Shown here one piece after another: positions 1-9,412 of a stretch of 21,901 bases of DNA (positions are counted from its first letter, which is position 1; every line of letters starts with the position of its first letter). The position numbers were made by a program, and so were the translations under genes. The notes beneath the pieces are model-generated. The model was not told the DNA's origin. It searched no databases and saw only the letters and a program-made list of their open reading frames with translations. The stretch is from Paraglomus occultum (taxonomy: Eukaryota; Glomeromycota; Glomeromycetes; Paraglomerales; Paraglomeraceae): positions 1-21,901 of the forward strand of contig CAJVPJ010000558.1 of NCBI GenBank assembly GCA_910592205.1, written 5' to 3'.

Positions 1-2781
1 ATGTGTACATATCAATTACGATAAATTGATATGCCTAACCTACTTATCACCGGAGACAACGAATTTGGGAGTTGAAATTTAATTCAGTAATTCAAACCGG
101 TTGACAACTTTAACTGAATATGACAGCACAACACACGTGCAAACGTCATGCACGGTGGACCGATTTATCGGGTTAGTATGAACTCGATAAAAGTTAATTT
201 TTAGAAATAAAAGATGGTATTAATTTTTTTAGAACAATTAGGAATCCATTTACATGGGGTAATGGAATTGCCGACAGCCAAGACTGTTGGTATTCACGTA
301 AACTCGCGGTAGTTGCTGTAACGGCGAGTTGTATTTCAAAGCGTATGGAAACTTTAGTGGCCCGCTAACAGGATAGTCTCCGATTTCGCATTGCGCTCTC
401 GCTTTACCCATATACGTATATATATTAATATGTACTACTTAATCGAACATTTTTTAACGAGTAACAATATTAAATAATTCAATAAACGTAGACTTCTTAA
501 GAGCAATTTACTAGATTCGGACCGTAACCATATAAAAGTTTACTTTATACACAAGACGTCAGGCGATAGGTTTAAAAAACTGTAAAGTAAAAAATTAAAA
601 CAAGAATGGACTAGGACTGCCAAAATCTTGTGATAAGCATTGTACACGTAATTGTCCTAGCATAGATCAACTTCTCTAAATGAAATACATGGGCCAACTC
701 AGACATGACTTGCGTTTATGAAAATTGCACTTGTAGAGAGTGAAAGCAATAGTAATTAGTCAGATCATAGGGTTTATTCGTCTTAAATTAATAGAATTAT
801 AAGCTCAGAAAGGGAGAAAAATAGTTCTAACACTTGGAGGGTTTGCATTTAGATAGGATTCATTGTACAATGTTCAACACATAAATACAGTACTGTGAAA
901 GAAAATTTGACTGAACGGTACTAAGCAGAAATCAATTCTTTGAGATGCGTTTATAAAAACTTGGATCATGGTGAATCGTATCGTCGTTAGCAATTTGGTG
1001 TGTTTGTATATGTTCGTTATAGGCCAAGTTTTCTAATCACTTGTGCTATAGTTTGAATGTCTGTTAGATATACATCTGGTAAGATCATAATCAGATCATG
1101 AAAGGTTTATATCAATGAGTTGGGCAATCAGTAATTAGTTAACATCTTTACCTTTTATTGTATTCTTCATAATTAATCCAGACTTCAAAAAAATTTTTTA
1201 AATTCCAATAACGTTATGTCACGCTCTTCTCCGAATACGAATTGAACGAGAATCACCTTTATCCATCACTGATGCGACAAGTGCGATTTACGCAAAACGG
1301 TTTAGGCCCTTTGTTGACCTTAAATTAAGATTGCATCTGTCTTTAAACTCTACTTTTATTCCAATAAATATCATAGGAATTTGATTCCAGAACCTTTGCC
1401 AAAGCTGTTGCTCCCGTATCCGAACGAACTGGCTTAGTGGCGGGATAGAAATTTAGGTCTGGTGTGTTATGCGAAAGAATTCTACGTTGCATACGTAGGA
1501 ATTGATATGCAATGATATAACAAAGCCATTCTACGTATTCCCTACTCGTAATACGGGCACCAAGCTACTGTTGGCTATTGGACATACAAGCACGACCTTG
1601 TTAGCACATGTATAGACCTTTGGTTTGTGTTTTGAACATAAGGCTTTGTTTTTCATGCTCGAACGTCATATAGAATAAGAGTTTGAGGGAGAAAGACGTA
1701 TGGTTTTCTGTTTGTATTTGTCGACCAACAATGTATAATAGCCTTTATCCTACCGCACAGAGCATAAAAGAGAAAAGTGTTGGAGACAATGAAAACAAAG
1801 ATAAATTTAGTGTTGACTGATTGATTGATTGAGCAACGTTAGATAACCAAATTTGAATGTTATGTTTCTCAAGAGCTGTGACTATGCGTCACCCTTCTCA
1901 TGATTTTCGAATACATGACACACTTGTACATTGTAATACTTGCAAACACACAGGTTAATAGATACTTTAGGAGAAGAGGGGGTGATGGATAAGAGATCGA
2001 AAGTAAATATTTGGTTAGAAGAGGGCTGATAAATGAATACAAAAATAAGGCAAGAGTAAGCGAGAAGGGGATAGCGCGCGCAGACAATGAGCAAATTTTA
2101 AGTCATTAGCAGTGGTTTTTATGTTGCTCGTAAACTCAATCAATTACTGTATGGTTAGATCAGTGTTTTAATATTTAAAAACAATTCTCAAGTTCCAAAA
2201 GAGCTGTATTTTCCAAAAGAGCAAGGCTTTTTGTATTTTCCAACTTTGGGCTATACAGGGGTTGCATGAGGGCTTCTCTTAAAACTATTCTGCGTCACTG
2301 TGGATCAGCGAACAGTTATTGGAAAAAGAATCAGAAATAAGAATCATCGGAACTTCATGTGTTGGCTGGTACTATTTGATTTATTGAACAAGCCCTTTAT
2401 AAAATGCCATGGGTGTCGGGAGAATTGCCGTGTGACTGATGCGTTGATAGATGGCGTCATTATACACTGATTCAGTCTTCCGTGTACGTGCATTAAAGAC
2501 GTCATAGTACGTCATTTGTGACAGGTACGTAAACATATACCATGAAAAAAAGATGAAAATAAGGATAATGTGGGGCCAGTAATGTACATGCTAGTGTGTT
2601 AGGGGTAAAGATCCTAATATCTGTATGTGTTGGATTACACATGCGACTAATCAATTGAAACTTATACAATATGTTAGTTAGTATTACACATGTATAATCT
2701 CAGGCGGGGCAATTATGATAAATACATTGGGCCAAAAGAATTCGGCTATTATAATTTATACGGCCGTATACTAGTCTTCAT

Positions 2782-2827
2782 TATTTAATAATTATTGATA
2801 TATTAAAGTCACGTTAATTATTAAATA
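2782..2827. repeat. AT-only 13-bp inverted repeat
   Basis: Positions 2782-2794 are the exact reverse complement of 2815-2827, with a 20-nt loop. Both arms consist only of A and T in an AT-rich spacer, so chance is a reasonable explanation and no function is assigned. Confidence 0.5.
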
Positions 2828-2965
2828 TTAAATATGAAAATTATTTATCGCCTATTATTACGCTTGGTCAGTGCCATTCTTTTACCATCCTTCTTCACTT
2901 GTTCTCTTACTATGTTCATCGTAAAAAAGCAGACAATCAAACAAAGGGATAGACGGTATAGCTGG

Positions 2966-2979
2966 TAATAATAATAATC

Positions 2980-3010
<31 letters not shown>
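2966..3010. repeat. (TAA)n microsatellite
   Basis: This is a run of TAA/ATA/AAT triplets with a single interruption (TCA near 2978). It is a simple-sequence repeat in non-coding spacer and probably varies in length between strains. Confidence 0.9.
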
Positions 3011-3011
<1 letters not shown>

Positions 3012-3516
3012 CAATAACATGACGAACAGGATATCTCTACATAAAGAACAAGATGTGATGGGAATGTGCAGTGAACGAATACAAAATACAACGCTGTTGA
3101 ACAAATAAAGGACGTAATTAATTTAGCTACGACAACGCAACCCTGTAACATATATTTTGTCCCTATTCGTCGATTATGCCAATCTCTACACAGGTAAAAC
3201 GAAAAAGCAGTGGGCGTATGTGCGTATGTAAATAAGGTTTGATAAGGTATTTAACGAGCTTGTCCCCGTGAGCCTTAGAAGAGAGTGCCCCCGCCTCATT
3301 CCAGACCCTCTGCAGGAGTTGGGCAAATGAGGAACAAAATATTAGAATAATTTGACATTGTCTGCATTTTCCCACTCTCGGTTTAATTGGGTGCATCTCT
3401 TTTCAGTTTTGTCATTTTATGGACGACAATGTTTCTTGTCATGATTATACGATTTCGACAAGGATGGGCCAGATAAACAAAGGTGCTGAATCTAACCGTG
3501 CACTACCAACAACCGC

Positions 3517-3532
3517 AGAGAGAGAGAGAGAG
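3517..3532. repeat. (AG)n dinucleotide repeat
   Basis: Eight AG units lie in spacer sequence. They fall inside an 81-codon open frame (3419-3664) that has no recognisable protein features, so I treat this as a simple repeat in non-coding DNA. Confidence 0.8.
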
Positions 3533-4960
3533 CGAGAAACCGTTGCATCCTTAAAAATGGAAATCGACGTCTCATTATTAAGTTTCATTCAAAATTACGT
3601 AATTGCAGGCCAGATTTCGGATGATCGACGAGCAACGTTTTGGGCTTTAACGGTCTTTAGGTAACGGGTAACGAAGTGTTGTCTAATATTGCTAATTATC
3701 ATTTTTTCATAGAATATTAGTAAGAAATTAATAAATATTACGTAGGAATGTTTAATGCAAATAGTGCAATAATACATCCGTAGTTATAATTGTCGCAAGT
3801 TTTATTAATAGCAATGGTTGTAAAAATAAAGGCTGTATTTAAAAATGTAAATAAATAATCAACTTGAAATAAATACATAAATAATTTATAATGGAAACAC
3901 AATAATATTCTACAAGCAATCCTGTTGCTTGCCAATTCTATTCATTCGTCCCAGCCTATAATGCACTCTCATTTATTCGCTCGGTCCCAATTTATCTACT
4001 ATGACATCATAGTATCCACAAATAACTGCCACTTTTAAACTATGTGACGAATTAGGCGGCGACTCTCTCGAGGTGTGACGATTATGTTAAAATATATTGA
4101 ACAGAGTGCTCTCGCATAGTACAATCTATAAAATTGATTCCATCCCCCCGAAACTCGCAACAAAAGGTACGGCGGGGTAAGATTTCTTAACTTATTGTAT
4201 ACGCAGTTGATAGGTAGCAGCAAAAGACGCAATCTTAGAAAGGAGCGTTGCAACAAAGAAACAGAAGAGTTGGGCTGGCGGTCAATAGGATGTACAAAAG
4301 TGAAGCTGTTGGGTCCAAGTTCAACCATTGCAAATCAGGAACGGAGGCAAAAGTAAAAAACTAAGCGAATCTTTCGTAGAAATAATATCGAAAGAGTAAC
4401 AAATATCAACCTGAATACGGTGCTGTCCAGTAAAAGAATAAGACAAAGTACCAACAGCAAACATTCAGACTGTCAGCCAAGTGCTTAATTCAATACCTAT
4501 TTACAAAGATTACCGTCTGCAACTGCTTCATACAGCATATCATCAGAATACAAACACTAGTGTGTTCATGTCTGATGGTTCATACGTTTCTATGTCTGCT
4601 ATTCCATTATAACATTCGCTCTTTTACTGCTGCTTCCAACTTTTGGTTTATCTGCTATGATTTATATCAATAATTCCGAATATTAACTGACCATCTGAAT
4701 TATAAACCATTGCTGGATTTAGGCTACCAAAAAGGAAAAAAAATATAAACAAAAAAACAAGAAGGTGGAAAAAAAAAGCAAAGCAAACAAGAAATTAACT
4801 GATCGAATGCCAGAAAGAGTATTTAATTGCAAAAGAAACTTTGTACAATTCGTCAATAAAATACTGTGGGCAGCACTTGGCTGAAAATTGGATTGGTGAA
4901 TTCTGTGAATTTCATCATCACGAGATAAAACGTCCTATAATTGACGAACAAAAAAAATTT

Positions 4961-4975
4961 TATATATATAAAAAA
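4961..4975 (+). promoter_or_regulatory. TATA-like element upstream of histidine kinase
   Basis: A TATATATATA run followed by A5 ends 34 nt before the chosen ATG at 5009. It is the strongest TATA-like sequence close to the gene. If it is the core promoter, the 5'UTR would be only a few nucleotides long, which makes this assignment uncertain. An upstream TATA-less promoter is equally possible in this AT-rich DNA. Confidence 0.3.
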
Positions 4976-5008
4976 TCAAGAGACTTTTCACAAGGGCGCT
5001 ATTAAGTA

Positions 5009-8000
5009 ATGAAACAGAATTTAGCTCTCAATATACCAACAGCGGCAACAAAATTACTTAACCACCAACATCAACTTCAATACCAATCCATCATAAAAAA
5101 CAAGAGCGAACGTTTCGAAGAACGACGATCAACTGCAACCATTCAAGAACAGAATCAGAGAGACTATGTACCATCATTACGCCCGTCACCAAACGGTCAA
5201 CATCAATGGTTGCATAATCATCGACATGGCTCTCAGTCATCGTCATCTTCATCTTCATCATCGACATCAAATACCATACAAGAATACCAACCACAACAAT
5301 TTCCCACTCCCACATCACAGTCGCCCTCATCAAATTCGCCACAGTCGAACACGCAAACGCTTACGCAAGAACAGACATCATTTCCGTCCTCGGATCCGAA
5401 TCTTCAATATTCCCTTCCTCCACCTCACTCCTCCAAATCCAACGATGGTTGTTTAACAACAACAGGACACGAATTTTTGTCACCAAATTTATATAAATTA
5501 ACTCTTCAGCTTACAACAGAATTGGCGATTAGTAAATGGTGGGACAATGTAGTGGACATATTCACGTCCTCGTACCGGGCTTCTCATCTAACCCTTTCTG
5601 TTCCCCACGATCTCACTGACACTGTTAATACACCCTGGGGAATCAAAGCAATGGACAACAGAGATCAGTATCTCAGTAGTGGCAGCTGTTTGTCGAGCTC
5701 GATTGACAATAACCATATTGTTTTCGACAAATTGCAGAGTTTTGATTGCGACACGGAGCAGTTAATTGATAACAAGAAGATACTGTATATAGTTCAAGGA
5801 GGACGCATAGTAGTGGTATCAAGAGAATACAGGAAAACAGGAGATGAGCGACCAGAAAGACGCCTGTGGCCGTCTTCAACGCCGGATACTCCTCTAACTG
5901 TGGGTGAGGCAACATCATATTTTACGCAGAAAAAAGAGAGTTCATCTTCAGCTCCCAATAATATCCCAAACACACCGCTACTGAACGATCTCGAGGAAGG
6001 CAACCTTGGAAATCGTCTACGCTACAGAGACTCTATGCCGTATTACATGGCGAGCGCCAACTGTGAATACTACGAATACGAGCAGCAACAACCCTCCCCA
6101 TGGTCGCAAAGCCCCACCCCTTCTCCGGCTATGACTGATTCAAACGTTAATCCTTTTTTTCAGACAATACCAGAGATTGATGATAGTGCATTTAACCCGA
6201 ATTCTGAATTTTCGTCAAGCTATTCGTCGGTCAAATTTGACTATTCTGTTAATTCTAGCCACGCTTGTTCTATAATACATATTCCGCTGATACATCCGAC
6301 GACAGCTCGAAACGTCCTCCCTTCGACGACTCGCCAAAATCCTATCCCGATAGCAATACTATCATTTATGTCTTCAGTCGTCCCGTATCCGCCAAACATT
6401 GTGGCTTCCCTACAGTCAGTAGCGCCATTTTTGGCTACTACTATGTCGATGGCATCGATACATCAGCAGAGTATCAATCAGTTGATGTATTTTGATCACG
6501 CTCGAAGCATGTCGACGAAGCGTAGACGTTATAGACGGAACGGAAAAAGATTGGGAAGAATAGAAGATAAAATAACGGTTAACGGCGATGATAACTATGT
6601 ATTCTCGGATGTATCAACAGATGATGGAGAAGTGTCTTGGGAGTCTGATATCGAAAGTGTAGCCAGCAGTTTCAAACCTGAGCATGCTGCATCATTCCCC
6701 ACTTCTAGCTATTATTTGATTAATCCGGATAAAAAGTTTTATGTTAACGGTTGTCATTCGGATGAGTCTTGGCAAGGAGTAAAGAAACAAGGGGTAGTGA
6801 AAAATGGTCAGATAGCACAAAGTCCGCAGGCATACCAAACTCAAGTCCGTCCGCATGTCTTAACCGAATCCGAAGACGAATTTCATCCGGCCCACGAAGA
6901 ACCTCTCACACCCGAGACTCCAGTTGCGTCTCGTCCAATTAACGTGTCCACATCTATGGATCATGCACGCACGGACGAAAAGAGAAAGCCTCGGAGGTCA
7001 TCCAAGGGGAGTTTTGCCGGGTCGAGAAGGTCTTCTAAAGACGAAATGCAAAGGGTAGTTGTGCCAACAGCAGACATGTATCGGATGATATTAGATGACA
7101 TGCCCAATGTTGCATTGTAAGTCTTATGGTTTAGTTTTGTTCGCTAATAGTTAAGCTGTCGCGTTTGAAGGAAATGACGGGAAAGCAATATATTTGATTT
7201 GTGGTTTAACTTTGAAAAATTTTTTTGCTATTTGAATTTTTTACAGCACCTTCTCTAGAACGAATGGTGATTGCACTTGGGTAAACGCCCGCTTCACTCA
7301 ATATACCAGTCTCCCTGTTCAAGACCTGCTCGGCAACAATTGGCTGCGGTGTATTCACAAAGACGATCAACAAAGAGTATGGGATTCCTGGCGCGCCGCA
7401 TTCAATCGTGGCGAAAGTTATTCTGATCAATACCGTATTCGCCGATTTGACGGACATTATCGCTGGTTCCTTGGTCGTGCCCGCCCTATTCGTGATGCCC
7501 GGGGTGTCATCATTCATTGGCTTGGTACATCCACAGATGTTCATGATCAAAAAGTAGCTGAAGAGCAACAGTTAACTCGTCGGCATATCGAAGCTAATGA
7601 AAAGAAGTATAGGATGCTGGCTGAGGCCATACCGCAGATTGTTTTCACTGCGACGCCAAAGGATGGCATTTTGTATGTAAATAACAAGTGGACGGATTAT
7701 TCGGGAATGAATTACGAACAGACTAAGGGACTTGGATTTTTGAGTATGGTGCACCCAGAAGATCGTGACAAATGTGTTCTACCACAGGACAATAATCAGG
7801 AAGGTGGACATGGGGAAATATACACCAGAGAAGTTAGGTTGCAAGCAAAGGATGAGTCGTACAGATGGTTCTTGGTAAAATGTATAAGTGTCGAATCTTC
7901 AGAGCAGGGCAGAAAGTGGTTTGGAACTTGGTAGGTTATTTTTCAGCAATAGCATGATAAAAAAGCGAACAAAGACGTTTCGTTCACACATTACTTTTTA

Positions 8001-9361
8001 TAGTACGGACATTAACGAACACAAAATAATGGAACAACAACTAACGGCTGCTCACGACGCAGCTCAACGTCTTACGGAGAGCAAAACGCGGTTTCTCTCT
8101 AACATGTCGCATGGCAAGTATAAAATTTATGAAGAGAGATTAGTCGCGTTTTCATTGTCGTTGCTGCACGCACGCCAAGCATGTATCTCATTACTTGCCT
8201 CCTTCATGTAATACAGAGATTCGAACACCATTAATTGGTATAACGGGTACAATAAGTTTTATGCTCGCTACAAACATGACGGATGAACAGCTCGATTATG
8301 CCTACACAATTCAACAATCAGCTGACGCCTTACTCATGGTTATCAACGATATCCTCGACTTGAGTAAAGTGGAAGCAGGGATGATGAAATTGGCATATGA
8401 ACCGTTTTCCATTCATACGATGCTGGAAGACACAAATGAACTCTTGTCAAATTTGGCTATACAAAAAGGCTTGGAATTAAGTTTTATCATTGAGGACGAT
8501 GTGCCAGATGTCGTTTGTGGAGATCGGACAAGGTTGAGGCAAGTGCTGCTAAATCTTGTCGGGGTAAGTAGAAATGAGCAATATTTTTGGGTGTGGAGAA
8601 GGAAGCGAGTGTTAAATTATTAACGTAGAGATAGGGCTTAAGCGCACCACTAATGGATACGAATGCACAAAAGTTTGCTTTTTGAATTTTTATTTGCGAA
8701 CTAGATCAAGCAAGTCTATATTTCAGGTTGAGGGTATAGGTATATACTTGGTGTATAACTACCCTTAGACCTGAGAATCGTGTGGAACTAACCCGTTTTC
8801 CAATTTTTACCTTGTCGTTTTCTACATTTAGAACGCTATAAAGTTTACGACGGCTGGTGAAATCTTTTCCAGATGCTCAGTGAAATCTATCGATCCTGAT
8901 GAGAACACAATAATGCTTTTATTTGCAGTAGTCGACACTGGTGAAGGCTTCGACCAACAGGAAGAAGCGCTCATATTCAAGCCGTATTCTCAGGCGGACT
9001 CATCCTCGACAAGGAAGCACGGCGGAAGCGGTCTCGGACTTGTTATATCGCGCCAATTGATTGAACTACATGGCGGCAGTATGTCCTGTGTCAGCAAGAA
9101 AGGTGTTGGCTCGACCTTTTACTTCTCGGCTCGGTTTTCGATACCGTCGAAAGAGACAGTCCCGAATCCACCGACACCAACTGGCGAAGTGTCAAATTCG
9201 CCCTTCTTTAGATATAGCAAAGCAGAAGTTGCTTTGGCGAATAAGAGATCAGGAGGAGGAAATGATGGCGTGTGCGAGCCTGATCAAATGGCGTCAACTA
9301 TTAGTTCTAGTTCTGCAAGTTCGACCGGCTCTTCTCCACACCAAAATAGCCTACCTCCTTT

Positions 9362-9412
<51 letters not shown>

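Larger units (their letters stand above)
1..4950. other. Gene-poor AT-rich spacer upstream of the histidine kinase
   Basis: I see no convincing gene here on either strand. Open frames are short (under 100 codons), biased by base composition, and show no recognisable domain, splice-consistent continuation or protein-like conservation pattern. The stretch holds simple repeats (listed separately), homopolymer runs and small inverted repeats. No tRNA B-box-like sequence or rRNA segment was noticed. An unrecognised non-coding RNA or decayed transposon cannot be excluded by eye. Confidence 0.6.

Noticed and set aside
3419-3664. 81-codon + strand frame starting with ATG
   Set aside because: It contains a dinucleotide repeat, shows no domain, and has no supporting splice continuation. 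This is expected from chance.
4035-4328. 97-codon - strand frame
   Set aside because: It is Leu/Arg/Tyr-rich without any motif I recognise, and nothing around it suggests a promoter or spliced partner.
7206-7568. 120-codon - strand frame opposite kinase exon 2
   Set aside because: It is an antisense shadow of the PAS-coding exon, whose + strand product has strong family motifs.
8217-8232. Sequence resembling the complement of a tRNA T-loop (GATTCGAAC)
   Set aside because: It encodes EIRTP of the H-box in the kinase and has no tRNA-like stems around it.
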